Source: Microbulbifer sp. Q7 (GTDB taxonomy: Bacteria; Pseudomonadota; Gammaproteobacteria; Pseudomonadales; Cellvibrionaceae). Taken from it: 64,000 nt of DNA. The stretch spans positions 312,501 to 376,500 of the forward strand of contig NZ_LROY01000001.1 in assembly GCF_001639145.1 (NCBI RefSeq), written 5' to 3'. The notes under the pieces are model-generated. The model had not been told where the DNA came from and ran no database searches. It saw nothing but the letters and a program-made list of their open reading frames with translations. Of this stretch, positions 25,394-35,364 are shown piece after piece (the first letter of the stretch is position 1; each line of letters begins with the position of its first letter). The translations under genes and the position numbers were made by a program.

Positions 25394-28189
25394 CTAGTCG
25401 ATAAGGAAGCCTTCTCGTATATAGTCATTTATGGCTGGCGCAGAATATCGGGTATCCCATGACTGTAAGGGGCGCTGCTTCACCACATCCATAAAGGCAT
25501 CGAAGCTTCTATCACCACCTAGGTAAGCGTTGTAGTCAGCCAGTGTACGCTCGGGATCTCTATAGCTTGCACCAATATCGTCCTCACTTTCAAACTTGTA
25601 CTCAATATTTCCGGACATCTGAACATTGCTGCTTACCGCAAATCCCTTAATGTTCAGAGTTGAATAATCTTGAGTTTCGTCGGGACTGCGCTTTGATACG
25701 ATATTATCTTGAGCAATGAAATCGGCGAGGTCACCGCCCAGGTTGATTCCGTATAGAGCCCCCGTGCAAAGATTGTCAGCAGAGCACCCGTCTATCCCCT
25801 TGTGCATACTTTGTCCTTCAGACACCACATTGTCATATGCGTATGCGCGGGTACCCGCAGGAATATCTATAACGTTATACCCAATAAGCAAGCCGATCGC
25901 ATTGCGTGCAAAGAAATTATTATCAGCAAGCCCTCCAGAACGCATCTGTACACCATGACTAGACGCTCTAACAGAAATATTTTCTTTAAAAAGAAGCTTG
26001 TTCCCATTTGAGCCCGCTTGGAGGTAGACGTTGTGGTTAAACATATTGGCGCCGGCGCCTGCGACGTCTGGGTGCCAACCGCCGTAGTCAAAGACATTTT
26101 CTTCAAGCGTGAGTTGTTCTACACCTTTCGCAAAAACATTCGATGGGCGATGAGATCTACTGGTGCTGGTTCCGGAAACGTAAGCACCAGTGAAGATATT
26201 GCGCCTTACCGTAAATGTACCGACCTTACTGCCCTCCCACTCCTGTATTACCAATTCAGCGTGGTCGATCAGACAGTCTTCGATCAAAATATCATGATTG
26301 GGCCCCATAAATGACAGCGTATCGTCATCCACAGGGTCGAAGCCTGGATTTGACCTGTCTTTTTTATAAGCGTAGAAATGCAGGCCAATGTAACTGATGT
26401 ATTTCGAGTCACCATGGATATGACGCAGGTGGTTACCTGAAGATACGATCTTGGGGCGCGGTCCTGAACCATAAAATGCCATCACCGAAGGTTCAGACAC
26501 AGACTTACCGCTGGGTATTTTGATATTTCCGGTTTCCCAACTATCTCCTCGCTTCAGATAAATATGGTCCGGGTAACCCACACGCATTTTCTCGATACCA
26601 GCCTGAATAGTTTTACAAGGTGAACTCTCGGAAAGACAGCCATTTGTATTACTACCGGCCGAATTACTGACATAGATCACCCTTGAATCATTGGAGGGCA
26701 TAATCAGGGTGAAGCCTTCATTGGTGTATTGCGGAAGATTGCCACCACTGCTTGGATCAGTGACTTCAATTGAGACCGTCGCTTTCGACACCTCCGAATC
26801 TTGTCGGATTTCGTAAACGAATTGATCCGTCCCTGTAAAATCAGGGTCAGGCTGATACAAGAACATGCCTGTGACATCCATTTCCAAGCTCCCGGATTTA
26901 GGTTCTACCGACATTGCGAATGTCGCTTTATCTCTATCAACAGTGTCGTTGTTGAAAACAGCATTGCTCTCTGACGTCTCAAGCGTACCGCCGATTTCCA
27001 TTTGATAGAAGTCGTTAGCAGCAAACACGGCTGATTCGCTGTAACCGATGACGCTAAATTCGAGTACAAACTGCTTTCCGGCGTCACCTTCCTTGTTATT
27101 TTCAGAGTAAGGTGTAACTGTGAGCACGTAATCGCCGGAAGGAAGAACTGAGGACTGGACACTTAAGTGGTCAGCACCGTGTGCTGCCGTATATGCAGGC
27201 GTATTTTCATAGCGATCAATGATGTATTCATTCGAGTCTTTGGCCCGCAAAGTAAACGCGACGCTGCTCGTTAGCTCATCATTGACTGGCTCGGCCACAA
27301 AATTAAAAAGGTCTGTGGAAAGTGTATTCAAATCAATCGTTTCACCACTCGAAAGCCTTGATTCAAACACTAAAATATTGTCCTCACTGTCAACGGTCAC
27401 GAAATCAATCGCGGCAATCGCAGGCACTGTTGACTGGGGACCACCATCGTCTCCATCGATAACACTAAACCGGACAATTTTGCTATTTCCTTTTTCACCA
27501 GTTTTATCCGGACCCGCATAAGGAGTCACGGTGAGACTGTATTCACCAGTAGGAAGCTCTCCTTTGTCGATATGAAGGTTGTCGCTTTCGATAGCCATTG
27601 TATAGATGGCCACATTTTCGTGACGATCGATAGATACGGGGCCATCTAATAAGAAGTGGACACTGCCTGTTTTTGACGCATCATTGGATGTCGCTATGAC
27701 ATTCAGCTGATTTGTCGGGGCTTTGGAAAGGTCAACTACCGCACCTTCCGCCAGAGGAACAAACTCACTATAACCAGCGTCAGAAAATGCGACCACGGAC
27801 AGGCTTTTAATAGCGGGGCCGTTATTTTCAGGATCAGGTTCGCCGGAATCTGACTCTTCGACCACGCGAACAGTCCGCGTTACTTGAGCAGAGAGACCAC
27901 CTGAGTCCGTGACTCGATAGGTGAGTGTATAGCTACCCGCTTTACCTGTGTCTAAATCACTTTCGGTAACCACCTGATCTGTCAAAACACCATCTTCTTT
28001 ATCAGACGCTGTAAAACCAGGTTCAAAAAAGTTGGAACCAACTTTTAATGAAACTTCAGAGGCTCCTGCTAGAGAGATTGTGGGTGGAGTGTTTTTCTCA
28101 CCTTTGTCTTTTCCACTACCGCCTCCACAGCCTGTAGCCACAATGAAAATCAAAAAAAAGAGCGCTAAATTTCGGAGCCTTCGTAACAT
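25394..28189 (-). CDS. Multi-domain lipoprotein with Ig-like repeats and a right-handed beta-helix
   Basis: A protein of 931 residues. The N terminus is a lipoprotein signal with Cys21 (VATGCGGGSG). Next come a DUF5011-like Ig fold (about 33-115), two related Ig-like repeats (about 125-250 and 255-385, both containing YSLTVTPY or YVLTVTPY), a cadherin-like module (about 390-485; DFTGTDQFVYE), and a C-terminal beta-helix (about 500-900; ISYIGLHFYAY, ILIEDCLIDHAEL, KLLFKENISVRASSHGVQMR). The helix opens with IYVSNSAGSNTNG and CKTIQAGIEKM, common in pectate-lyase-like surface proteins. It may bind, cut or epimerise the EPS made by this locus, but no catalytic residues can be assigned. Confidence 0.82.
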   Translation of the reverse strand: MLRRLRNLALFFLIFIVATGCGGGSGKDKGEKNTPPTISLAGASEVSLKVGSNFFEPGFTASDKEDGVLTDQVVTESDLDTGKAGSYTLTYRVTDSGGLSAQVTRTVRVVEESDSGEPDPENNGPAIKSLSVVAFSDAGYSEFVPLAEGAVVDLSKAPTNQLNVIATSNDASKTGSVHFLLDGPVSIDRHENVAIYTMAIESDNLHIDKGELPTGEYSLTVTPYAGPDKTGEKGNSKIVRFSVIDGDDGGPQSTVPAIAAIDFVTVDSEDNILVFESRLSSGETIDLNTLSTDLFNFVAEPVNDELTSSVAFTLRAKDSNEYIIDRYENTPAYTAAHGADHLSVQSSVLPSGDYVLTVTPYSENNKEGDAGKQFVLEFSVIGYSESAVFAANDFYQMEIGGTLETSESNAVFNNDTVDRDKATFAMSVEPKSGSLEMDVTGMFLYQPDPDFTGTDQFVYEIRQDSEVSKATVSIEVTDPSSGGNLPQYTNEGFTLIMPSNDSRVIYVSNSAGSNTNGCLSESSPCKTIQAGIEKMRVGYPDHIYLKRGDSWETGNIKIPSGKSVSEPSVMAFYGSGPRPKIVSSGNHLRHIHGDSKYISYIGLHFYAYKKDRSNPGFDPVDDDTLSFMGPNHDILIEDCLIDHAELVIQEWEGSKVGTFTVRRNIFTGAYVSGTSTSRSHRPSNVFAKGVEQLTLEENVFDYGGWHPDVAGAGANMFNHNVYLQAGSNGNKLLFKENISVRASSHGVQMRSGGLADNNFFARNAIGLLIGYNVIDIPAGTRAYAYDNVVSEGQSMHKGIDGCSADNLCTGALYGINLGGDLADFIAQDNIVSKRSPDETQDYSTLNIKGFAVSSNVQMSGNIEYKFESEDDIGASYRDPERTLADYNAYLGGDRSFDAFMDVVKQRPLQSWDTRYSAPAINDYIREGFLID

Positions 28190-28933
28190 GGTTTTACCTC
28201 TACCTCGGGTAACTCGGTGCTGCGCATCTGTTTGGCTTATTGGCGCAAACTGGTTTACAGGAATTCCTGAATTTGCCTAATCGTATTGCTTTCGATCGCG
28301 ACGCCACACTTTTGTTGTAGCAGAGCCCGCTGAATAATTGACTAGATACAGAATAAAAGTCACGCAATGCCGCGGCGCACGTTCAGTTTGATACACGGGC
28401 AAGCCCACCGTGAGGGATAAGAGGACTAAACACTGAGTGTGTGACCTAGTACGCGTAACCTAGGTGCTTTATCCGCTTCATCACAACTTCACAACATTGC
28501 GGTTTCCGAAAGAAATTAACCGGCATGTTTTATGCCAGTTCACTTAAGGTGTGTAAAAAATACACTGATTGGAGGTCAATATCAGGAAGCAATTCATATT
28601 TTCGATAACGATAACTTAAGTCTATATTGATAGATCACCCAATAGCTGAAACGAGATATTCCAACTATCCGACTCAGGGTCTTCCATCCATTTGACAAGT
28701 GGTCTCGACCAGTACCGATTGGTCAGTCAAATAGACATCCGAGTGTGATCACAATTTCCATCGCAAGCGCTGGAAGTAAAAGCGCATTACCTCAATCAAC
28801 AATGACGACTGGGCCTTTGATACTGTAAGGAAAGATCACCCGACCAATACGAGTCGCCTGGGATAAGTCTACTCGACGGCTTCACGTGGGGTTTCGTTGA
28901 ATCGCTTTGGATGTGTGTTTACTGAATTAAACA
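28190..28933. other. Intergenic region upstream of the beta-helix lipoprotein gene
   Basis: About 740 bp with many stops in all frames. It should contain the promoter of the lipoprotein gene. I see no tRNA, terminator with a U-tract, or mobile-element end in it. Confidence 0.5.
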
Positions 28934-30310
28934 TCACCCAACCTCGATTCTCTGCGGTCTAGCAAACTTTACTCTTGCATTATTTTTGACGGCTGATTTT
29001 ATTGGCACAAATAACCCGATTGCGCAGCCATAGATGAACAAAACCCAGCTATCCTGAGAAGCATTCGGAATCTGATCGATCATCATAAGACAAATAATTA
29101 CGCAATATACGGCGGTTACTCGCTGACCAACTCTGCTACCTATTTTGCAGACTACTCGATATCCAGATAAGACCGCCAACATTGGGAGACCGAACAATAC
29201 TGCGTAGCTAGCTAGTCCGTATTTGCTTAGCACTATAATCCAATAGCCGTCTGTCACCGAGCCAAATACTCGATTTCGGTTCCAACCTCCCCAGCCGAAC
29301 ATAAACTTCTCTAGGCTGTGTTCTAGCATCATCTGCTCATGATGAAATCTGAATGCGAGACTCAGCGCCCGATCAGGCCAAACTTCACCGATAACTTCAA
29401 CGAGCCAATCTCTAGGCACAAAACCAAAAATTGACATAATCGGATACAGGAATATGAATATTGCAATTGCCGATACTATTTTCACTCCCATTTTTGCACT
29501 TGTGAATATCATTATTACAGCACCCAGAACTCCGAGGATCCAAGCACCGACAGTTTTACAGACAACCAAGATAAGCGCCAAATAGATCACGAAAAATATG
29601 CTTGGTATATAGAGTATCTTCTGCCTTGCCTTCCAGAGTCCAACCGCCGCAACAAAAACGATTGCGGCAAAGTTCGCGACGAGGAGACCATGCCCCATAA
29701 AAACGACAGGCCTATATCCGCCAAATCGTATTTGCTGTGCAAATGAATGCGGGAAAAAGCCATATATCCAAGTATGTAATTGCGGGCTCAGGAGAACCTC
29801 GACAATAATAAACGGCGAATAGATGACACCGGCCAATACGAGATGTCTGAGCACGGTAATGCCATCATCAAGACTTCTGACCAGCAACGCACCAAGCAAA
29901 AACGGTATAAGCAATATGTAGCGATTTAATATCAGTGTAATCGCCTCTTTTAGTGGCATTGCCTGAATATAGAATTCGCCATTAAACGCAGGCTCTCTGT
30001 TTGTAAGAACTGTGGCGACAGGAAACAAAAGTCCGGCGATAATCATTACTTTTGCCCATTTGCTCTGGGGTAATTGACTTAGCCGGACCTTTCCAAGCAG
30101 CACACACCCTACAAGCGCACTGATAACTGATATAGACTCTTTGTTAAGGCTAGGAATTAGGGGAAGTTCAAAGCTGACCTTTACCGGAAGGAATAGATAC
30201 CCACCTACAATCGTCCAAAAGCTCGCAACGAGAGGGCTAAGCCGTTTGAATAGAAGGATTGCGACAAGTGGCCAAATGACCAGACTTAGCTGTGCAACGA
30301 TATTTGGCAC
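28934..30310 (-). CDS. Wzy-like polysaccharide polymerase / O-antigen ligase family membrane protein
   Basis: A protein of 458 residues from GTG 30310 with about 11-12 hydrophobic segments and a large periplasmic loop around residues 290-345 (VPRDWLVEVIGEVWPDRALSLAFRFHHEQMM). This topology is that of O-antigen ligases and Wzy-type polymerases. Sequence LEHSLEKFMFGWGGWNR matches the variable loop region. It probably joins lipid-linked EPS repeats at the periplasmic face. It is the last gene of a tightly packed seven-gene minus-strand operon and overlaps the preceding GT4 gene by 25 nt. Confidence 0.85.
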   Translation of the reverse strand: MPNIVAQLSLVIWPLVAILLFKRLSPLVASFWTIVGGYLFLPVKVSFELPLIPSLNKESISVISALVGCVLLGKVRLSQLPQSKWAKVMIIAGLLFPVATVLTNREPAFNGEFYIQAMPLKEAITLILNRYILLIPFLLGALLVRSLDDGITVLRHLVLAGVIYSPFIIVEVLLSPQLHTWIYGFFPHSFAQQIRFGGYRPVVFMGHGLLVANFAAIVFVAAVGLWKARQKILYIPSIFFVIYLALILVVCKTVGAWILGVLGAVIMIFTSAKMGVKIVSAIAIFIFLYPIMSIFGFVPRDWLVEVIGEVWPDRALSLAFRFHHEQMMLEHSLEKFMFGWGGWNRNRVFGSVTDGYWIIVLSKYGLASYAVLFGLPMLAVLSGYRVVCKIGSRVGQRVTAVYCVIICLMMIDQIPNASQDSWVLFIYGCAIGLFVPIKSAVKNNARVKFARPQRIEVG

Positions 30311-31575
30311 GGAGTGTTCACTTTCGCTGTTTCGCAGGGAATGAATATTAGGCTCTTGAACTTTGCCAACCTCAAGGCATTGTCACTTAATTTAAATTCA
30401 GACCTTACAAGGGCTTCAGCTTCATCCAGCCGATTCACAATAGTTCTTTCAGTATCTTTAATGAACGCAATAATCGTAGCCGCAATTGAGTGCGCTTCGG
30501 GGCGAGCAATCAGACCTGTTTTTTTGTCACGGACCAACTCTGGAATGCCAGATATATTGGTTGAAATAACAGGAACTCGGCGCATCATAGCTTCCATAAG
30601 TACCACAGGAATTCCATCCATGTCACCATTAGAGTCCTTCTTCGCCGGTAAGACAAAAACATCAATACTGCCATACCAGCTCGCTACCTGGTCATGAGAT
30701 ATTTCCCCCAAAAACTTTGTATTCGGCCAAATACCACTACTTTTGGCCATTTCTTTTAACGCTGTCTCAAGTGGACCAGAACCGGCGATAACCAATTCGA
30801 ATGGAATGCCGTTTTTTTTGAGTATACTAGCCGCGCTGATTAGTAGATCGATACCCTTCTTTTCAACAAGCCGTGCCAAGCAGCCTATTCGTAGAACAGT
30901 CGCCAAAGGCCTGAACGGACGAGGCTCAAAGGCTTTATCATCTACTCCACACCGAACCAGCCTTATTTTATCAGGCTGGATACCAGATTTTTGAAGAAGC
31001 TTTACATTATATTCAGAAATCGTTGCAATAAAACTTGCCCTTTCAGATTTTTCTCGTAAAAGATAGCCATGCTCAAATAGATCGTTAGCATGCGCTGTAA
31101 TGCTGAAGTTTCCGCCATTCATTGCAGACGCATACATAGCAACATCGGCAGCAATATGACAAAAATGGCAATGTATATCTGCTATTTTTTGGGCAGCCAA
31201 TTTATTTGCGAATTTCGCAGCCATTAAAAATCTATAGATCATCCCCAGAGCGCGCCGCGGCTGCTTAACGAGCTTCAGCACATCAGATGTTAGTACGCCT
31301 AATACGGTTAAGTATCCACTCGGCCTTCTCCAGAAACATAAAATTTGAGCAGCTAAAAGCTCGAACACCCCGGTTTCATACAAATATGTGCAAATGCTGC
31401 TGATACGTGCAACTTGTTCTGATTTACTGATATTTTTTACTGAATGCAAAGAGAAAGGAACTACATTTATACCTAATTTTTCAAGTTCTAGTATCTCGTT
31501 GTATACAAACGTGCTTGAACGCCCTGGTATTTCTGGGGCCAAATATGCAATTTGTGGACGCTGTGCAGTTAACAT
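30286..31575 (-). CDS. Glycosyltransferase family 4 (GT-B)
   Basis: A protein of 429 residues. Motifs include IAYLAPEIPGRSSTFVYNEI at the N terminus and VLRIGCLARLVEKKGIDLLI between domains. FVLPAKKDSNGDMDGIPVVLMEAMMRRVPVIST marks the donor site, with the colanic-acid-type GDMDGIPVVLMEAM string. WcaL/AmsK-like enzymes share this signature. It adds a sugar to the EPS repeat. Its stop lies inside the start of the polymerase gene, and 3 nt separate it from the GT2 gene upstream. Confidence 0.92.
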   Translation of the reverse strand: MLTAQRPQIAYLAPEIPGRSSTFVYNEILELEKLGINVVPFSLHSVKNISKSEQVARISSICTYLYETGVFELLAAQILCFWRRPSGYLTVLGVLTSDVLKLVKQPRRALGMIYRFLMAAKFANKLAAQKIADIHCHFCHIAADVAMYASAMNGGNFSITAHANDLFEHGYLLREKSERASFIATISEYNVKLLQKSGIQPDKIRLVRCGVDDKAFEPRPFRPLATVLRIGCLARLVEKKGIDLLISAASILKKNGIPFELVIAGSGPLETALKEMAKSSGIWPNTKFLGEISHDQVASWYGSIDVFVLPAKKDSNGDMDGIPVVLMEAMMRRVPVISTNISGIPELVRDKKTGLIARPEAHSIAATIIAFIKDTERTIVNRLDEAEALVRSEFKLSDNALRLAKFKSLIFIPCETAKVNTPCQISLHS

Positions 31576-31578
31576 TTT

Positions 31579-32556
31579 TTAGGATTCCGTGTTTAACTGC
31601 TTGTTATCCATAAATTCAAGTGATCTTGCACACCCGCCGTCTGGCTTCCAGTTCGGAAAGCTTTTAGCTTCCATATAACTTGTTGCCTTCCGTTTTCCAA
31701 CAAAAAGTGCCCGCCATTGAAATTGTCGTATTTCCTTAATAATGTCCGGATCTGAATATCGCTCTTTTCGTTGTAACAAGGAACGCAGGTACCCCCAAAA
31801 CATTGCGGATCCGCCGATCAACAATGGGTATTCAACTGCCCGAAACAGGCAGGTTGCAAACATGTAGACAACTCCGGTGCCCATGAAATATTGCCCATAC
31901 CCATGTCGCATACGGCCGGTTAGGACTCCGTGTTGACTTGAGCCCATAATCCGGAGATGAAGAAAGTTTAAGTTCGGATGGTCCCAGCTTCTGGCCTTCC
32001 ATCCGAGCTTTCTACACTTGTGGCAATCAATTGCATCCCACATTACCTCCCTTACGAAGCCACCAATTTGCTGGAAACATGTGACTCTGTAGAATTTTGT
32101 CATTCCAGCGGACATTTCATCGCCACGCCGTTCACTAACCAGTCTACCTTCATGCTCGTTATATGGTTTTCCACTACAAGTGCCCAAACGGGGATCAGCT
32201 TCCATTTTTTCAATCAGTGTTTCAAAGTACTTTTCGGGTAATTCAAGATCTAGGTCTAATTTGCATATATACTGGTAGTCCGCGATATTGGCTTGTCGCA
32301 AACCAGCGTAAAATGCGTCGACGACACCAGGCCCTACGTTACGAAATCCCCGGTTCTCCCGCTTCACGACCTTAATGAATGGATATCGATCAGCGTATCG
32401 TTCAAGAATGATAGGTGATCTGTCTGTGGATCCATCATCAACGATAATCCATAATTTCGGCACCACCGACTGCGATACCACACTATCCAGTGTGCGCTCC
32501 ATATACTCCGCTTCGTCGCGACAAGGCGATATGATCAGGTAATCTCTACTTTTCAA
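31579..32556 (-). CDS. Glycosyltransferase family 2
   Basis: A protein of about 325 residues. The TTG at 32556 is preferred: an AAGGAAG site lies about 6 nt upstream and the conserved opening RDYLIISPCRDEAEYMERTL follows. A TTG at 32616 would add 20 residues and overlap the gene upstream. GT-A signatures are LWIIVDDGSTDRSP and the acidic CKLDLDLELP. Weakly hydrophobic segments near the C-terminal third (YMFATCLFRAVEYPLLIGGSAMFWGYL) suggest membrane association. It is part of the seven-gene operon. Confidence 0.88.
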   Translation of the reverse strand: MKSRDYLIISPCRDEAEYMERTLDSVVSQSVVPKLWIIVDDGSTDRSPIILERYADRYPFIKVVKRENRGFRNVGPGVVDAFYAGLRQANIADYQYICKLDLDLELPEKYFETLIEKMEADPRLGTCSGKPYNEHEGRLVSERRGDEMSAGMTKFYRVTCFQQIGGFVREVMWDAIDCHKCRKLGWKARSWDHPNLNFLHLRIMGSSQHGVLTGRMRHGYGQYFMGTGVVYMFATCLFRAVEYPLLIGGSAMFWGYLRSLLQRKERYSDPDIIKEIRQFQWRALFVGKRKATSYMEAKSFPNWKPDGGCARSLEFMDNKQLNTES

Positions 32557-32581
32557 CGTAGCTTCCTTGCAATTCGCATAA

Positions 32582-33355
32582 TTAAGATTCGGCGTTCTGC
32601 CTGAGATGTATTGCAATTTGTCGGTTTATAAACGGCAATTTTAGGGCGTTATTAAAATACCGCATGGCCATGCGCTTGGGATTTTGCATCAGTCGGTAGA
32701 GCCACTCCAATCGTAATCTCTGCATCCAGTGCGGTGCGCGCTTTTCCGACCCCGCGAGAAAGAGCATCGATGCACCAATACAAAATGCGAGACCATCGAA
32801 TCGTTCTTCGGACATGAGTTTGCTGGCTATTATTTCTTGCTGAGGTGAACCGACAGCTAGGAAAACATAGTTTGAGTGGGAATCGACAATGTTGGCGACG
32901 ACATCTTTGACCTCTTCTGTTTTATTTATAAATCCCATAGAAGGATTATGATGGGCGATGTCAATGTATGGAAATCTACTGCTAATCTTTTCTAGTGTCT
33001 CTGCGTCTCCGCCCAAAATGTATACCTTATCTTCTTTCTTTATTTCGTCTCGGAATAGCCTAGCGGTGAGGTCACTCCCCGTAACTACGCCAGGTAGCCG
33101 GCATCCGTGTGCCTTCAGTATGAACTCCAGGATTCGGCTATCGCATAATGAGAGGGTTGCTGAGAAATATAAATCCCTCAGCTTACGGCCAGAGGGCACC
33201 TCAGCAAGTCGCGCAAGATGATCGATGTTGGGAGTTATTATGTATCCCTTTTTGTTATTGCATCGCATGAATCTAATTTCCGACAAGACGCGATCCATAC
33301 AGGCCATGTCAATTCTACATAGACCTAAATTTAGCGATTCAACTTTGGGCTGCAT
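32582..33355 (-). CDS. WecG/TagA/CpsF family glycosyltransferase (GT26)
   Basis: A protein of about 257 residues from the ATG at 33355; an in-frame TTG at 33376 is possible. GT26 signatures are seen: IITPNIDHLARL near the start, CDSRILEFILKAHG, RVTGSD-like VVTGSDLTARLF, KVYILGGDAETLEK, FLAVGSPQQEIIASKL, CIGASMLFLAGSEKRAPHWMQRLRLEWLYRL. Family members transfer ManNAcA, ManNAc or glucose-type sugars to lipid-linked acceptors. In EPS loci it usually adds the second or a late sugar. It lies between two GT2 genes of the operon. Confidence 0.93.
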   Translation of the reverse strand: MQPKVESLNLGLCRIDMACMDRVLSEIRFMRCNNKKGYIITPNIDHLARLAEVPSGRKLRDLYFSATLSLCDSRILEFILKAHGCRLPGVVTGSDLTARLFRDEIKKEDKVYILGGDAETLEKISSRFPYIDIAHHNPSMGFINKTEEVKDVVANIVDSHSNYVFLAVGSPQQEIIASKLMSEERFDGLAFCIGASMLFLAGSEKRAPHWMQRLRLEWLYRLMQNPKRMAMRYFNNALKLPFINRQIAIHLRQNAES

Positions 33356-33362
33356 AATTTTT

Positions 33363-34415
33363 TTACTTATACTCAATAATTGAGGATTTTCTACCTGCTA
33401 GTTGCGTGAGAAAATATTTCGTAGCACCAAGAAACTGCGGAAATTTTGCCAGTATTGTAAACATGCTATAAACGAGGGATCGACGAATTGAATTTCGAAG
33501 CTTTATTCGCCGTAGAAATATTCTGATCGCGATGGCTGGATAAGCCATCAGGATTAAAATTGATATCGGCGCAAATGCTGGCGCAAGAGTTAGCGCGGCC
33601 ACTGGTATAAAAAATGCCCAGAAAAAAATGCTTGAAATTTCCCTCACACAATACGGCCGTTTTTTCGTAGCATGCATTGCGCAGCGCTCTGCGTATGCGA
33701 ATCCAGCCCGTACATTTCTGAGCCAGAATTGCCTGAAGCTCGTCATCGCAGCATCGTGCGATGTCATCTCGCTATCTATTCTCCAGACGCGCCAGTTCTC
33801 TTTTCGCAATCTGAAGCACATTTCAGGCTCCTCTCCAGCAATCATGTCAGAGTTAAAAGCCTGGACACTTTCTAAAGCGGTTCTACGAGCAAGAAAATCT
33901 CCGCCACATGCTTTGGATTCTCCGATAGGTGTATCCCACTCAATGTCACACAGTGCGTTGTATACGGTTTTCTGCGGATATACCTCTCTTCTTCGGCCGC
34001 ACACGATGGCAGCCTCTGGGTTCACTGAAGAAAATGCTATTGCCTTCGATAGCCACCCGGGTTGCAATGAACAATCACCGTCGATAAATTGAATAAATTC
34101 GACCACCGGACTTATTTCGATCAGGCGCTCCAGGCCTGCGTTTCTAGCTCGTGCCGCCGTGAAAGGTCGCGTGGCTTCGAGCTGCACCACGTCGCATCCG
34201 AGATTTTTTGCAGAATCAACACTACCATCGACGGAACCTGAATCGACATAGACTATCGGAGTTAATATCAAGTCGGAGACTGATTCGTCACTGGCGCTTT
34301 CGCCAACAAGCATCTCTCGTCGCAGGGCAATTGACTGCTCAAGAATAGATTCCAGACAGCGGCGAAGTCGTTCCCCTTCATTTCTTCCGATAACGACAAA
34401 GCCAAGAGCTAGCAT
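33363..34415 (-). CDS. Glycosyltransferase family 2
   Basis: A protein of about 350 residues; the ATG at 34415 has AGGGCAG in front of it and gives the usual GT2 opening LALGFVVIGRNEGERLRRCLESIL, while an ATG at 34445 would overlap the sulfotransferase gene. GT-A motifs: PIVYVDSGSVDGSV and FIQFIDGDCSLQPGWL. Two hydrophobic stretches near 265-310 (FFWAFFIPVAALTLAPAFAPISILILMAYPAIA) predict membrane anchoring. It is a member of the seven-gene operon. Confidence 0.9.
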   Translation of the reverse strand: MLALGFVVIGRNEGERLRRCLESILEQSIALRREMLVGESASDESVSDLILTPIVYVDSGSVDGSVDSAKNLGCDVVQLEATRPFTAARARNAGLERLIEISPVVEFIQFIDGDCSLQPGWLSKAIAFSSVNPEAAIVCGRRREVYPQKTVYNALCDIEWDTPIGESKACGGDFLARRTALESVQAFNSDMIAGEEPEMCFRLRKENWRVWRIDSEMTSHDAAMTSFRQFWLRNVRAGFAYAERCAMHATKKRPYCVREISSIFFWAFFIPVAALTLAPAFAPISILILMAYPAIAIRIFLRRIKLRNSIRRSLVYSMFTILAKFPQFLGATKYFLTQLAGRKSSIIEYK

Positions 34416-34437
34416 CTTTTCTGCCCTAAGGTGCGCT

Positions 34438-35364
34438 TCACGCATATTTATGAATTCTCGCCAGATCTACTTTATCGGTTGGCTTACTCCATTCCATCGG
34501 TTTCCCCAACACGACTTTCTTATAGCTTTCGCAATCAAGATTAGTATTAAATAACGTACCCAGCATTTTTAGCTCTTCATCAAATGTAGCTTCCAATTTT
34601 CGTATACTGGCGGCTGATAGATTTGGCCTCTTTGACATTTGCATTCTTGACTTAATCGAATTGCGAAATGTGGCAGGGACAAGGGTGCGCCTTATGATCG
34701 TCAAGAGCGGATTACGAATCAGGAAATTAGTAAATGCATTCGTTCTCAGGCGGGCAGATGAAACATTTGTTTTTGCATGCGAGTCGATCCACGCAACCTC
34801 TTGCTTATAACCTATAAATTTTGCAATCCGTGAGAGTTCTTGTGCGGGATTACGTTTGATTCTCTCGAAGAATACTGGAAGAATATTTTCTTTCCCGTAG
34901 TGAGCAAGGTATGGAGATAACTGGGTTGCATAGCAACTATATTTTACGAGTTCCGGGTGCAAATCAATTGCGTGATTAATATCGACCCGGATATTGTTGC
35001 AGCTCCATTCATGTATATATTGTGATACCAAGCGATCTATCGGGTCTCGCATGATGTAAATAAGTTTTACGTCAGGTAATGCATCGGAAAGCCTTGCAAA
35101 GCACTGCGGGTACGTTGGAATTTTCGTGTAATGGGTGCTGGCCTCTCCGAGGATGTCATCTGCCTTTGCGGCTTCGAAAAGTCTTTCATACCAGCTTGCA
35201 CCACGCGCATACTGAGAATCATCACTGAAGAAGTTTGGCTCCTTTAGATCCGGCATATACACGCCATCGAGCAAACGCAATTGCTCGTAAATCGTTGTAG
35301 TAGCTGACTTCATTGCGCCAATAATTATAAAGTCCGGTCGCTTTCCGGGTTTCAATATATTCAT
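34438..35364 (-). CDS. Sulfotransferase (heparan-type sulfotransferase domain)
   Basis: A protein of 308 residues. The PAPS loop is DFIIIGAMKSATTTIYEQL, the PDLKEPNFFS string follows as in carbohydrate sulfotransferases, and the 3'-phosphate segment is KLIYIMRDPIDRLVSQYIHEW. Further on are ILPVFFERIKRNPAQELSRIAKFIG and a basic C terminus. It transfers sulfate from PAPS to a sugar hydroxyl or amino group. Its start overlaps the GT2 stop by ATGA, so it is made together with the repeat-unit glycosyltransferases. This is the best evidence that the EPS of this operon is sulfated. Confidence 0.93.
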   Translation of the reverse strand: MNILKPGKRPDFIIIGAMKSATTTIYEQLRLLDGVYMPDLKEPNFFSDDSQYARGASWYERLFEAAKADDILGEASTHYTKIPTYPQCFARLSDALPDVKLIYIMRDPIDRLVSQYIHEWSCNNIRVDINHAIDLHPELVKYSCYATQLSPYLAHYGKENILPVFFERIKRNPAQELSRIAKFIGYKQEVAWIDSHAKTNVSSARLRTNAFTNFLIRNPLLTIIRRTLVPATFRNSIKSRMQMSKRPNLSAASIRKLEATFDEELKMLGTLFNTNLDCESYKKVVLGKPMEWSKPTDKVDLARIHKYA

